A DNA stretch of 64,000 nt, taken from Trichomonas vaginalis G3. Its lineage: Eukaryota > Parabasalia > Trichomonadida > Trichomonadidae. The translations under genes and the position numbers were made by a program. The stretch is from NCBI RefSeq assembly GCF_026262505.1, contig NC_067208.1, positions 248,001 to 312,000 on the forward strand, written 5' to 3'. This document shows, in pieces, positions 49,873-60,378 of the stretch; the stretch's first letter is position 1, and each line of letters opens with the position of its first letter. Below the pieces are notes generated by a model, which was given only the letters and a program-made list of their open reading frames with translations, ran no database searches and had not been told where the DNA came from.

Positions 49873-51753
49873 TTATATTGATTGGGCAAGTTTTATTCAA
49901 ATTTTGTGAGAAAACGTTTTAATAAGGAAATATAGAAGAAATAATCAGAAAATCATAGGTTTCATTTTCATGGTTTTGTTGACAGAAAACATTGAGATAA
50001 AGCGTAAATTTCTGAAATCACATTTTTAAATTCACTTGTTTATTATTAAAGCTAATCATATGTCTGTAATTCATGGACTCAAAATTGAAAACATGCGACA
50101 ATTCCGATCAAATACAATTGAAAAAGAATATTATTACGATATTATACTTCATCTTCTTTGCTAACTACGTTTAATAAGATCTAATAATTAATAATATATC
50201 TTTATTTCAGGAAAATTTTGAATTCTAATGGAATATAAATTTTAGTCACTTTTATATAAAATTGGTGTAAAGGAAATATTAACATAATTACACCTCAAGA
50301 GTAATTAAGAACAAAATTGCTTTGAACTTCTCGCAATTTTGTATAAAATTGACCCTCATTGAATTCTAATAGTTATATATAAACTTGTAAGAGAGTTAAA
50401 TACTATCAAATAAGGTTCAAATAAAATCAAAACCTTATGAAAAGTAATTTCAATTTATTATTTTTAAAATATCTAAAACCATATAACAACTCTTTTTAAG
50501 CTGGAAAATCTATTGGACCCATCATTTGAATAAAGGCAAAATTAATTCAAAATTTGAGAGAATTGCTGGCCCATCTATTCTGAAAGATAATTCAATTTAT
50601 AAATTCAAACATTTTGGATGAATAGTCTCGACGACCTTAATACTACATCTTCAAACGACATCGAGTCTCAGAAAGAAGACAAATCAGAGTCTTATAAGGA
50701 AGAAAGCACAGGCGATTTCTTACAATCTCATCTACCCTTAAATTTTTGTTATTGGACAAAAAAGTGACACCAAATCACACTTGTTTGTTGGATCTTACCA
50801 TTCCAGATAAATATAGCAACTTGATTTTATGAAATTAGATAGATATATATGTGTACTTTTATCCCGTGTTGTTTTCTCGAAAACCTAATATCCTATGGGG
50901 ATGCTGATTTTGAGCTTGTGTAAAAGTCAAGTGTCAATTATATGGCAATATTCTACCATATGTGGTGATGATATTTCAATATGTGTCTTTGTTAAAATTA
51001 AAAGTTTGAGATGAAATCAGCCTTATTTTATTTTGATGTGGTATTATTTTTTGTTCTCTATGATGCATTATAATAACATATTAGGAATAAATGCCAACGA
51101 TTGATTTTCTTGAGAGTTTGGCACAAATCACGTCAAAAGATTATTGATGTCTGGCACGATCATGAGTTGTGCTTTTTTTGGCTTGTCGGGGTATTTTGCC
51201 TAATGGTTAGAACAGAATGACTATGTGTTGTCGATAATCATAAATAATTTATTTGGCGCTATATTGTTTCTCTAATTTGCAACTATATATTCAGGGGCTA
51301 AGACGGTTTATAGGAATAATGCACATAATGAGAAGGCTAGAAGTCGTGATTTTTTGGCGTATTACAAAAAAATCCTATAAAGAATCATATTTGAGCCATA
51401 TTTTTAAATGCAATGATATAATTATGGAATTTATATCCAGAATATATAAAGTAATATGAAATTGAGACTGAATAAAAAAAAAATTAAAAAAAAATTAAAG
51501 GAAATTAAGTAAAAATATGTTTGACATTTATCAAATTTAGGTAGAAAATGTGGTGGTACATTTATTATCAAAAAACAGGGTTAAAATTTGTGAATAAAAA
51601 AAAATATTCGATTAGAACAAATTATAAAGTGAAAATATAAATCTTACTTAAGAAGAATAATGATTGGTGATATAAAATGCTAAATTTTAATAGAAGCAAA
51701 ATAAAAAATAAGCGATCTTATATTATTATTAAGAAAACAACAAATTATCTTTT
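49873..51753. other. Intergenic, no gene seen
   Basis: About 1.9 kb upstream of the cyclase. A weak initiator-like TCAATAT lies 2-9 bases before the cyclase ATG (49875-49881, minus strand). A-rich runs occur around 51470-51500. No credible gene or repeat. Confidence 0.4.
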
Positions 51754-51822
51754 TGGCATAATGGGATGGTCTGTATGCCAAGATTAAATGGATTGAGTTC
51801 GAATCAGGACAGTATTTTTTTT
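51754..51822 (+). ncRNA. tRNA-like unit with Pol III boxes
   Basis: A-box-like TGGCATAATGGG (51754-51765), B-box-like GAGTTCGAATC (51795-51805), then a T-run (51814-51822). The T-arm region resembles the unit at 21061-21133 (GTTCGAA...GACAG...GTATTTT). No full cloverleaf. It lies just outside the presumed start of Maverick 2. Confidence 0.3.
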
Positions 51823-51889
51823 GATTTTCGCATTTGATACTCATAATATTAAAATGGGATAAAATTAATGAAATAAAAAAAAGGTAGTG

Positions 51890-51920
51890 GGGCTTCCAGG
51901 CGCGTTGCGCCCTCTAGCCC
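51890..51920. repeat. GC-rich hairpin, repeat unit 1
   Basis: Stem GGGCT...AGCCC enclosing GGCGC-GTT-GCGCC. It is repeated exactly 67 bp further on. Confidence 0.7.
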
Positions 51921-51956
51921 TGAAGATGTTTAGTATAAATGAAGTTTATATTCGGA

Positions 51957-51987
51957 GGGCTTCCAGGCGCGTTGCGCCCTCTAGCCC
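51957..51987. repeat. GC-rich hairpin, repeat unit 2
   Basis: Second exact copy of the unit at 51890-51920. Confidence 0.7.
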
Positions 51988-52032
51988 ATAAGAAATTTTT
52001 CCCAAGACCCAAGAGGAGGACCGAACCCCAGT

Positions 52033-52055
52033 CGACCAGCCGTTGACTTTTTTGT
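52033..52055 (+). terminator. Terminator-like hairpin plus T-run
   Basis: GTCGAC-CAGCC-GTTGAC followed by TTTTTT, directly after the two GC-rich hairpins. It could end a short plus-strand transcript, for example by Pol III; no promoter is proven. Confidence 0.35.
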
Positions 52056-52287
52056 AGAGCACTCAAAATAGTATAACTTTGTCCGGACAAGTAAGGGTCT
52101 ATCGTCGCTACAGGAAAAGTTACAGGCGTTCCACGGAAGTATACTTTGAGAAGCCTTTTCTCCCTTATAGAATGAGATAGGACGGTTATTTTACAAAACT
52201 GACAACACTTTGACCGAGTAGTTTTTTGTGCTGAACAAAAAGTGTCATATAAACATCTGTCAAAAACCGTTTTTTACTTCACTTAAA

Positions 52288-55200
52288 ATGCCACGTAAGC
52301 TACGTAAGAATATACGTAAGAGGAAGGGAGCATTGAAACATCCAATAGTAAAACTGACACCACAACAACAGTTGCAACAACAAATGATGAATGACCCCAC
52401 TATGTTGCAACAAATGTCAAGCAACCCTATGCTTTTAAACCGAGTTATTGGTGCACAGAGTGGAGGTTTAAGAGCGGCACTTTTAGCGAAAATGGCAGGC
52501 TATGGTGGAGCTGCAGACGGAACAGCTTATAACCCTCAAAGTCAAATGAATTTGAGTTCACTCAAAAATCAAATAACAGATGTCAAAAAGTCAAACATAG
52601 ACATACAGAAACAAATAAGTGAAAACGAAAAGAAACTAGAATATGACAGACACACAAAGAAACTCAATGAGTTAAATGTAGAGAAAAAGAAGAAAGAAGA
52701 ACAACTGAAAGAACTAAGTACAGAGGAATATGCGAAAAAAGTGTCAGAAAAAGCAGCAGAAGTAGCAAAAATGGAACAAGATGTTATAAATTTGAAAAAC
52801 CATACTACTCAATATAAAGTACTAAAAGATGAAGAGATAAAACAAAAAGCCATGAAGACATATATGGATAGCGATGAGTATAAAAAAGAAGTTGAAGCAA
52901 ATGTAAAGGCAGAAAAACTTTTAAAGTTGCAAAACCAAACCGTACAGTATGAAAACTTAGCACAAGAAAGTAAAAATAACGACGCAGCCATACAAAAGGC
53001 AATGAAAAGCGCAGAATATATAAAAGCTAATAATGACTGGTTAGATGCCCAAGCCAACGCTAAAGCAGCCCAACTTATAGGGTCAATAAGGACAAAAATA
53101 CAAGCGGATGAAGACAGTTCAAATGAAGCTTTAATGAATGCTGACTTTAAGAATGCCTTCGAAGCTCTTCATAGTAAGGTGAAACTAGTGAACGACTTCT
53201 CATCTGGAAAGAAACTGAAGTCTGAAGGTTTCGACAAAGAGTTAAGAGAAGTAGCACAAAATATGACGAAAATAACAGATGCAGCAACGAGACAGGCAGT
53301 TCAAAGTGCCTATGACGCCGTTAGAGCAACTGTTGTGGAAAGTCAAGAAAAAGAGTTACAACAGACCAAAACAGACCTAGTAAATGCTTTCTTAAGAACG
53401 AAAAGTCAGGTAGGACATTATGCTGCAGATGGAACATATGTGCCAGCTGGTGGAACTTATATACCACCAAACCCTCCAAGAGAAGCACCTGCACCAGGAC
53501 TACCTAAAACATTTACATCGTCACATGGACACAGACACAGGCATGCACCAAAACCAACACAACAACCAACAGTTCAAAATCCAGCACCACAACAACAACC
53601 AAAACCAACAGTTCAAAATCCAGCACAGCAACCAACAGTTCAAAACCCTGCACAGCAACCAACAGTTCAAAATCCAGCACCACAACCAAAACCAGCACAA
53701 CAACCACCTCCACAACCAGCACAGCAACCAACAGTTCAAAACCCTGCACAACCAGCACAGCAACCAACAGTTCAAAACCCTGCACAACAACCACAAACAG
53801 AGCAAGGACATAAAAGAAGTAGAGAAAAAGGAAACCAAGAATTCTTAAAAATGCTTAAGGAAGATTATGGTTACCCAGATACTCTTGACTTTAGTGACAG
53901 ATATAAAGAAGCTATTAGAAAGTTCAAGGAAGGAAATACTGACCCGAACCTATTTAGCTTTATGGTTCAGCATCAAATGGGATATAATCTCAAACCTGGA
54001 AAATACAAGCTCGCTAAGGGATATGATTTAATAGCATATCATCCAAATGACATGAATGAATTTACTCCGAGATATTTGGTGTCAGAGCTAAATGATAATT
54101 CAACTCTCTTCATGAAACGCGTAAAAAATAGAGACGGAACGAAAGAAGAAAGGTTTATGAGTCCGGATGACTTAGATAGGGAACTTGTTAAAAACGGTCT
54201 CGGAATATATGAAATGCCAGCAGATGAGGTACAAGAAACTCCACAGGAAGAAGTTCAGATACAACCAGACATGGAAGAAATAGTTCAGCAACAACAGCTA
54301 GAAGAGCCTGAAGGAAACGAACAAGTCCCTCCTTTGGAAACTAACTTCACAGAACTAGATGAAGATTTGGAACAGCCGAAAAATCTTGACCCTCAACAAG
54401 AGTATGAGGTGAATATGGAATCTTTCCAAGAGTCTAAGAAAAATTCGGCTGACATAGTAGAAGAATATCGAAAAATGTTCGCCGACATACAAAAGACTCC
54501 AACATCAGATGAAAATATTCAGCATAGAATGGAAGTACTGAAAGAAAATGTACGCAAATACAACAATCCTTTTTACTTACGACCATATAACGTTCAATCT
54601 TTGGCTGAACTCGGTGAAAATAAAAGGTTAAATTTCAACAAAACATATAGAAATGAAACATTGTTTAAAGTTCATTCAGAACCTAACCAATATGGAAACA
54701 AACCTACTTTTGTTTCTGCAGACTATGGAACTACAATGAGATGGGGTCATAAAGCTAATCCGGATAGGTGGTTCATAAACTTACAACCACAATTCCAAGA
54801 AGTTGTAGACGCAATGGAAGTGAATGGTGAACCAGATATAGCTGGTATTTTCAGCGCGGCTTTAATGCCATTGAAAGATATGAAACATGCAGATATTTTG
54901 GACCAGTATGAAATGAACATGGCTGATGGAAATATAACACCTGACGTTCTAGAACATTTATCTCAAAGAACTACACAGAACCATAGAGATGGTATATTTG
55001 GTGAAGAGTTTAGAAAGAAAGTTAGGGAGAGAGAAGGAAGAGAACCTATTGTACATGACCTTGCAAACGAAAGTTTGCAAAATGTCATAAAAACTTACTT
55101 TGCAGACAATGAACCGAGAATGGATGAATATTTAAGAAAACTCAAATGGACAGTACCAAATGAAATGTTAGTATTGAAAAACATGTTCCTTGACAAAATA

Positions 55201-55602
55201 AAACCAACTACAGAAATAAATGACGCAAGACTGAAACATTGGGTAAAAGCTTTCCCATTCACAAAAGATATTATTGGTAACATGGAAAGAAAACCAGAAT
55301 GGCTACAAAAACATATATTTGGAAACGAGCTTATTCCATATGGACAAGCTCTGTTTGAAGAGCTTGAACCGGAAACTCAGGAAAGAGTCATGCAAACAAT
55401 ACGCGAAGACTCAAATACAAACTATGACAAAATCTTTCTAGGATATAGGTTACCTGAGATGGGCGACCAGAGCCCAAAGGCAAAAAGGACATGGGAAATT
55501 TACAACATACTAGGTGAACATGAGGCAAAGATGCAACAACTTGAAGCAGAGGGCAAGTTACCAAAAGCGACACCAAGGAAGAAGAAGAGTAGAACAAAGT
55601 GA
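52288..55602 (+). CDS. Large Gln-rich coiled-coil Maverick protein, ~1100 residues
   Basis: 1104 residues from the ATG at 52288 (MPRKLRKNIRKRKGALKHP); this very basic N terminus and the TTTTTTACTTC box upstream favour it over the upstream open codons. Then Gln/Met-rich (30-65), coiled coil (~85-370), a low-complexity stretch of PTVQNPAQQ repeats (~425-520), and a C-terminal folded part of ~550 residues with no recognised domain. It ends with a basic tail (PRKKKSRTK). It is first in the plus-strand block before the major capsid gene. A basic, repeat-rich internal or scaffold protein of the particle is plausible; no counterpart is seen in Maverick 1. Confidence 0.6.
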   Translation: MPRKLRKNIRKRKGALKHPIVKLTPQQQLQQQMMNDPTMLQQMSSNPMLLNRVIGAQSGGLRAALLAKMAGYGGAADGTAYNPQSQMNLSSLKNQITDVKKSNIDIQKQISENEKKLEYDRHTKKLNELNVEKKKKEEQLKELSTEEYAKKVSEKAAEVAKMEQDVINLKNHTTQYKVLKDEEIKQKAMKTYMDSDEYKKEVEANVKAEKLLKLQNQTVQYENLAQESKNNDAAIQKAMKSAEYIKANNDWLDAQANAKAAQLIGSIRTKIQADEDSSNEALMNADFKNAFEALHSKVKLVNDFSSGKKLKSEGFDKELREVAQNMTKITDAATRQAVQSAYDAVRATVVESQEKELQQTKTDLVNAFLRTKSQVGHYAADGTYVPAGGTYIPPNPPREAPAPGLPKTFTSSHGHRHRHAPKPTQQPTVQNPAPQQQPKPTVQNPAQQPTVQNPAQQPTVQNPAPQPKPAQQPPPQPAQQPTVQNPAQPAQQPTVQNPAQQPQTEQGHKRSREKGNQEFLKMLKEDYGYPDTLDFSDRYKEAIRKFKEGNTDPNLFSFMVQHQMGYNLKPGKYKLAKGYDLIAYHPNDMNEFTPRYLVSELNDNSTLFMKRVKNRDGTKEERFMSPDDLDRELVKNGLGIYEMPADEVQETPQEEVQIQPDMEEIVQQQQLEEPEGNEQVPPLETNFTELDEDLEQPKNLDPQQEYEVNMESFQESKKNSADIVEEYRKMFADIQKTPTSDENIQHRMEVLKENVRKYNNPFYLRPYNVQSLAELGENKRLNFNKTYRNETLFKVHSEPNQYGNKPTFVSADYGTTMRWGHKANPDRWFINLQPQFQEVVDAMEVNGEPDIAGIFSAALMPLKDMKHADILDQYEMNMADGNITPDVLEHLSQRTTQNHRDGIFGEEFRKKVREREGREPIVHDLANESLQNVIKTYFADNEPRMDEYLRKLKWTVPNEMLVLKNMFLDKIKPTTEINDARLKHWVKAFPFTKDIIGNMERKPEWLQKHIFGNELIPYGQALFEELEPETQERVMQTIREDSNTNYDKIFLGYRLPEMGDQSPKAKRTWEIYNILGEHEAKMQQLEAEGKLPKATPRKKKSRTK

Positions 55603-55755
55603 AAGTAGTGAAGAAGTAACTTCATTTAGTGAAAGTAGTGGCAATGAAGGAAAAAGAAGAGTTAAAAACTCAGTCAGGAAGAAAGTAAAGCTTGGTACGA
55701 GTGGGTTCTATTATGACACATAAATTCAACTATTCTATATTTTTACCCATATGAA

Positions 55756-57363
55756 ATGTACGCCGCTCAGAATATAACGCCAACAGTTTTGGATGCCATG
55801 AACGGAAATGTTTCCGAATGGTATAACGAATGCGACAATGCCATTAGAAGGTCAGAAATAGTTCCTGGAACTTACGAATATACAACTGCTGTTTCTTATG
55901 GAAACGTAGGTGAGTTTGGAGAAGGTTCTTCAACAACAGTAGATATTGCTTGCGACAGGTTTCATATTATTTCTATTGACAACTCATTCTTATACGTGGA
56001 ACAAGACATTGAAATAAAACCTTCTGCCAAGTTGTCTGACAAGAAAGGTTGCAATGGAATTTTCTATGTCGGATACCAATATGCTCCAGAAGTTTTCATG
56101 GGATATAAGATATATTCTAACTCTGACTTAGTTCAAACAGTAACATGGGCAAACTATGAATGGTTCGCTTTGAGAAACTCAGTACAACCACAAGCTAGAG
56201 AACAAACAGACCAGTATGCAACTATTGAGAAAATAAGAAGACTTGACCCTAACGTTCCAGGAGTTTATGTTAACCTTTCTGGTTCAGATGGAACTGCTGC
56301 CACTAAAGTAAAACTGAAACTTAGAGTTCCTTTGTCATCTTTCCTCATCTTCAGGTTTTTAAGATACTTGCCAAACTGGGCAGGAAAAATTTCTATCGAA
56401 CTTACTCCAAGCAAAAATAACTTAGTCATTGCACCAACACAAGACCCATTCAGCATTACTGTAGCTGGAACTGGTGGAGCCAAGTTCTGTGACTTTTGCA
56501 AAGACAAAGTTGACTTAGACTTTGGTTTCTCAAACCTCAACACTGAAGTAAACTATTATTTCAATGCTGCTGGAGATGCTTGGGACCCAGTTAAGTTCAC
56601 ATGCGAAAAATTTGAATGCAAGAGAATAGAAAGCAGACTTGCAGTCTATATGTTGGACCCAGATATTTCAAATGCTTTAGCTGCCAAATATATTGCAGTT
56701 CCACTTATGTTCCCTATACACCAAATATCTGTCAAAGACTTTGCAGGTGAAGTTGGAAACCAAAATCCAGGAGCCGCAGGTGCAAGAACAGATATTGCTT
56801 TAACAACTGCAATGAAACATGCAGATACTATGTTTGTACTGTTCAGACGAACTATAAATGACTATTCTTGTTTCTACAACCCCGGTATTAAATATCATAT
56901 AAACATAGATGGTAAATATTATCCAAGAGAAGAATATTCTACAGTTGAGGATATGAGGTCATACAACTTGACATTAGATGCTATGAACTTTAACAACAAT
57001 TTCACAACAACCATTAACCCTGAAATGCAAAGTTCTATTATGCCATATGTGAAAGTATGGACTCATACAGGAGGTCAAAAAACTCAATATACAAATGGAG
57101 ACCGTTCAAACTTTTGGCTTGGCATTCCATTTGCTGACTCAGAAGACTTTATGGGTGGTATTTCAACTGTCGGTACAGTTCAAATACAATATACTGGTGA
57201 CAGAGACGGTCCAGATGAATTGAAAGCAAAGAAGTTTACAAAACCAATAGCACTTTTCACGGAAGATGCTCTTTTGAAGATTCGTTCGATGAAACCTGCT
57301 GGGGCTCCTCAGATTGGCATAACGACAGCTTCCATCGAGCAGATTTTGGCAGCAGGTCAGTAA
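55756..57363 (+). CDS. Major capsid protein candidate (double jelly-roll), Maverick 2
   Basis: 535 residues from the ATG at 55756, after an ATATTTTTACCC box. Size, strand-rich composition and the block KLKLRVPLSSFLIFRFLRYL, then NWAGKISIEL, align with the Maverick 1 capsid candidate (11810-13384). Aromatic, Asn- and Gly-rich loops and a C-terminal FADSEDFMGGISTVG fit a double-jelly-roll shell protein. The 3' end overlaps the convergent gene ending at 57257 by ~107 bp. Intact. Confidence 0.72.
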   Translation: MYAAQNITPTVLDAMNGNVSEWYNECDNAIRRSEIVPGTYEYTTAVSYGNVGEFGEGSSTTVDIACDRFHIISIDNSFLYVEQDIEIKPSAKLSDKKGCNGIFYVGYQYAPEVFMGYKIYSNSDLVQTVTWANYEWFALRNSVQPQAREQTDQYATIEKIRRLDPNVPGVYVNLSGSDGTAATKVKLKLRVPLSSFLIFRFLRYLPNWAGKISIELTPSKNNLVIAPTQDPFSITVAGTGGAKFCDFCKDKVDLDFGFSNLNTEVNYYFNAAGDAWDPVKFTCEKFECKRIESRLAVYMLDPDISNALAAKYIAVPLMFPIHQISVKDFAGEVGNQNPGAAGARTDIALTTAMKHADTMFVLFRRTINDYSCFYNPGIKYHINIDGKYYPREEYSTVEDMRSYNLTLDAMNFNNNFTTTINPEMQSSIMPYVKVWTHTGGQKTQYTNGDRSNFWLGIPFADSEDFMGGISTVGTVQIQYTGDRDGPDELKAKKFTKPIALFTEDALLKIRSMKPAGAPQIGITTASIEQILAAGQ

Positions 57364-57676
57364 GTTGTTCTTGAACTGACTTCTCTCCGTCAAATATTGA
57401 CAGTACGCCAGTTTTGACATAATATTGTATTATAAACTTTCCTTTAGTAATATCGGTCAGTTTTGAAGTTATATTTTTGTCTGCTTCAAGAACTTTCACC
57501 ATTTCAGTTATACCAACTTTCTTTGCTTTATGAAAATATTTTGGTTCAGCAAATATTGCTATTCTATAACATTTTCCATTGTTTGTGTAAAGAACTATTC
57601 TGTCAATGTATTTGTATTGTTTGTGAGTATAAACTTTGTTCTGCTTCAATTCAATAAGATATCCGAATACGTCCAT
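57257..57676 (-). CDS. Unrecognised small Maverick protein, 139 residues
   Basis: Minus-strand gene between the capsid gene and the gene at 57694. Body: MDVFGYLIELKQNKVYTHKQ, NNGKCYRIAIFAEPKYFHKA; the last ~30 residues (SSNESSKEHLP end) overlap the capsid gene and may be less constrained. The start is 17 bp from the divergent start at 57694, with TTTTATTC and its complement between them. No family recognised. Confidence 0.5.
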   Translation of the reverse strand: MDVFGYLIELKQNKVYTHKQYKYIDRIVLYTNNGKCYRIAIFAEPKYFHKAKKVGITEMVKVLEADKNITSKLTDITKGKFIIQYYVKTGVLSIFDGEKSVQEQLTDLLPKSARWKLSLCQSEEPQQVSSNESSKEHLP

Positions 57677-57693
57677 CTTTTATTCTAAGTAAA

Positions 57694-58272
57694 ATGTCAT
57701 TTCCGAAAAATAGAAGCGTAAGTGTTTCAAAAGGTTTAATGGCGGTGGCAGATGTGAAGTTAAATTCACCAACTCAAACAAACAGTCAAAGTGTTATTGT
57801 CAATGTCAAAGACAGAGATGTTGAAATGGGGAAACCATACGAAGACGAAGATGGTATAACAATTATTCCTGTAAAAGAACCAACATATCCTGAAGTTAGC
57901 AGAGACTTAAGTTCTGTTGCAGATATTCGAAACGACTACCAACAACTGAAAGACAAACTTCAAACTCAGGAGAAGATTTGTCAAGCTTTAAGTATAATGT
58001 TAAACTTGGTCGAACACAACCCTGTAAAAGTGAACTCATATGTCATTGCACCTCATGAAGTTTTGAAAGAACTATTGAAACTTTTGACAGAGGCAGACGA
58101 TATAAACATCAAAGAAATAGAACCCGACATTGGTTGCTGTGGTGTTTCATATAATGCCATTGACAAGATATACGTTATGAAAGGGGGTGAAACGTTGAAC
58201 TTAAAATATAGTTTCCCAGACGTTATAAAAATATTTGACGACCACAACATTTCATTAAAGTTTATTTGCTAA
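57694..58272 (+). CDS. Conserved Maverick protein (CCG / KYS type), 192 residues
   Basis: Intact homologue of the broken gene at 29688-30328. The N terminus is low in structure; the middle has a helix (IRNDYQQLKDKLQTQEKICQ). The C-terminal domain carries EPDIGCCGVSYNAIDKIYVM and a strand NLKYSFPDVIKIF. Followed after 4 bp by the penton-like gene, so the two are probably expressed together. Function unknown; its constant place by the penton gene suggests a particle or assembly role. Confidence 0.6.
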   Translation: MSFPKNRSVSVSKGLMAVADVKLNSPTQTNSQSVIVNVKDRDVEMGKPYEDEDGITIIPVKEPTYPEVSRDLSSVADIRNDYQQLKDKLQTQEKICQALSIMLNLVEHNPVKVNSYVIAPHEVLKELLKLLTEADDINIKEIEPDIGCCGVSYNAIDKIYVMKGGETLNLKYSFPDVIKIFDDHNISLKFIC

Positions 58273-58276
58273 GTAA

Positions 58277-59075
58277 ATGGCAGAAGACATAATGGTTTAT
58301 ACTATTACGACTAAAAACCCTGAGTCATATAATTCTATAACAACAAACTTACAAAGTCCTCAAGGACGATATTGTAAACTAACCTTAAACACAATGACGA
58401 CTAAAGCCTGTTTTGCTCTTTTGACACCAGAAGACTTTATTGTTGTGAATGGTAAAAAATACTCCTTTGAAGATACTTACTCAGATATACCACCAACAGG
58501 TTTTGTTGACTTATTTAATACTTTAAGTACGGGTGTAACATGTGCTGCAACTAGAGCAGGTTTCATTATGTTTGGATGTCCGACTGAGTTTACTATAAAC
58601 GATATGAGCTATAATACAAAACTTATTTCTGGTTTTTACTACCAACAGTTTCCTATAACAGGAAAAGGTGTCATACAAGGAATGTCTATTCCATTGACAT
58701 TAAGCACACCAATCTTATATATTGTTTCAAACTTAGGTTCAAAGTGTTATTCGAATGTCGACAGAAACTATTATGACCAAAAGATACTTATGCGTATAAA
58801 CAATACTTTCTCTGCTGGTTTGCCTATTGTTCATTCGAATGCAGAATTTTCAAACCTTAGTGAACTCAAACACTTTGGCAAGTATAACGTTGACATTAGT
58901 TGACGCAAACTTTGTTCCTGTAAAACTTTTATGTCCTATGTATTTGTCAATGACGGCAGAAAGTTTCGAATTGGAAGATGCAACTGGTGAAAGTATTGTA
59001 TTACAAGAACAACTTCAACAACAAATAGCTCAAGAACAACAAATGCAACAAATGGAACAACAAAGTCAAGAATAA
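58277..59075 (+). pseudogene. Penton-like minor capsid protein, Maverick 2, broken
   Basis: Begins at the ATG at 58277 (MAEDIMVYTITTKNPESYNS). It is strand-rich throughout, with a C-terminal pattern SLVDANFVPVKLLCPMYLSM that matches the penton-like gene of Maverick 1 (RLVDFQGEPVELKAPVRMTV). It ends in a Gln-rich tail (QQQMQQMEQQSQE). About one break near its 3' part. Would have formed the five-fold vertices of the shell. Confidence 0.62.
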
Positions 59076-59105
59076 AAAAATATTATTTTTTTTATTTTTA
59101 TAAAA

Positions 59106-60341
59106 ATGTACAGAATAGATGTTTCAGATTTTTATGACTTCCAAGCATTCAGAAATATGTGTCCATTTAGAGACTATAACAAAGCAGTCGAGAATTTGAA
59201 ACGTTTAGTCATTTATGTTGACTCTGCCCCAGAATGTTATGTCATGAAAGAATGGGATGTTGTCTTTAACAAACCAAGAGCAACAATAGTTTCAGAACAA
59301 GAATGTAGACAGAAACTTAAGAAAATAAAAGTCGTACAAGTTGGCATGAAGATGTTAGATGCTTGGGATATCTTATTGTCAAAGTTAGAAGATTTTTCAG
59401 TTCGAGGTATAAAGTTTTATACACCTTCTCCAAACTTCTATTCTATCTTCACTGGATATAAATATGAACAAGTAGAATGGAAAGAAAATATTATAGAAGC
59501 TTGGTTAGACCATGTCAAAGAAATTATATGCAATGGAAACGAAAAGGTTTATGAGTATATCTTATGTTGGTTTGCAAACATCTTACAACATCCAAGTGCT
59601 AAAAATGAAACTGCTCTCATTATAATTGGAAAACAAGGAACTGGTAAGAATACTTTCTTTACAGATATCTTATGCAAACTGTTAGAAGGTTATTCGAATC
59701 CGAATATGACAAACTTAGAAAACATCTGTGGCAAGTTTAACTCCTCAATAGAGAATATGAAACTTATAGTTTGCAATGAACTTCAAAGTATAGATACAAC
59801 AAAAGTTTTGAACTCAGATGCTTTGAAGAGTCTTATAACAGACAAAGTTGGAGTTGTTGAAAGAAAGTATAAAGACCAAAGAGTTTGTGAAAATGTTGCA
59901 AACTTCATTATGGTTTCAAACAATGTTGTTCCGATGAAGTTAGAAAGTTCTGACAGAAGATATGTAGTTGTCAGAACGTCAGATTCTCATATGCAAGATA
60001 CAGAATATTTTGACGACTTAGCAGAAACTTTGACATCTGACTTTTACAACCACTTGTTCTCATATTTCATGACATTAGATATTTCTAAGTTCAATCCAAG
60101 ACAAAGTCCACATACAGAAGAGAGACAAACATTGTTAGAAGCAAACAAGAGTGTATATGAACTGTTCATAGATGAAACTGACTTTGTGTCATTAGATGAA
60201 AGGTCATTGTACGATTCGTATAAACAATATTGTCAAGAATATGGTTATATGGCAGCTTCTAAACGTACATTCTTGGCAAATGTCAAAAGTCTTTTAGATG
60301 TTCAGAATGGTGTATATACAAAGAAAATTTTTTCTGAGTAA
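59106..60341 (+). CDS. Superfamily 3 helicase (D5/DUF5906-like)
   Basis: 411 residues, intact. ATP-driven replicative helicase of the type found in many DNA viruses and virophages. Walker A IIGKQGTGKNTFF (~172-184), Walker B MKLIVCNELQ (~218-227), motif C VANFIMVSNNVVP (~264-276) with the SF3 Asn, then an Arg finger region SSDRRYVVVR. The C-terminal ~80 residues resemble the DNA-binding end of D5-type helicases (KRTFLANVKSLLDVQNGV). No primase domain is evident in the N-terminal 170 residues. No family B polymerase is visible in this element within the window. Confidence 0.88.
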   Translation: MYRIDVSDFYDFQAFRNMCPFRDYNKAVENLKRLVIYVDSAPECYVMKEWDVVFNKPRATIVSEQECRQKLKKIKVVQVGMKMLDAWDILLSKLEDFSVRGIKFYTPSPNFYSIFTGYKYEQVEWKENIIEAWLDHVKEIICNGNEKVYEYILCWFANILQHPSAKNETALIIIGKQGTGKNTFFTDILCKLLEGYSNPNMTNLENICGKFNSSIENMKLIVCNELQSIDTTKVLNSDALKSLITDKVGVVERKYKDQRVCENVANFIMVSNNVVPMKLESSDRRYVVVRTSDSHMQDTEYFDDLAETLTSDFYNHLFSYFMTLDISKFNPRQSPHTEERQTLLEANKSVYELFIDETDFVSLDERSLYDSYKQYCQEYGYMAASKRTFLANVKSLLDVQNGVYTKKIFSE

Positions 60342-60378
60342 ATTTTAAAAAAAAATATTTTTTATCCGATAGAAAAAG

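Noticed and set aside
51187-51260. Another tRNA-like unit (TTGCCTAATGGTTAGAACA)
   Set aside because: A-box resemblance only; no B box or T-run at the expected distance.
53420-53848. His/Gln-rich and Val/Leu-rich frames within 52288-55602
   Set aside because: Shadows of the PTVQNPAQ repeat coding in other frames.
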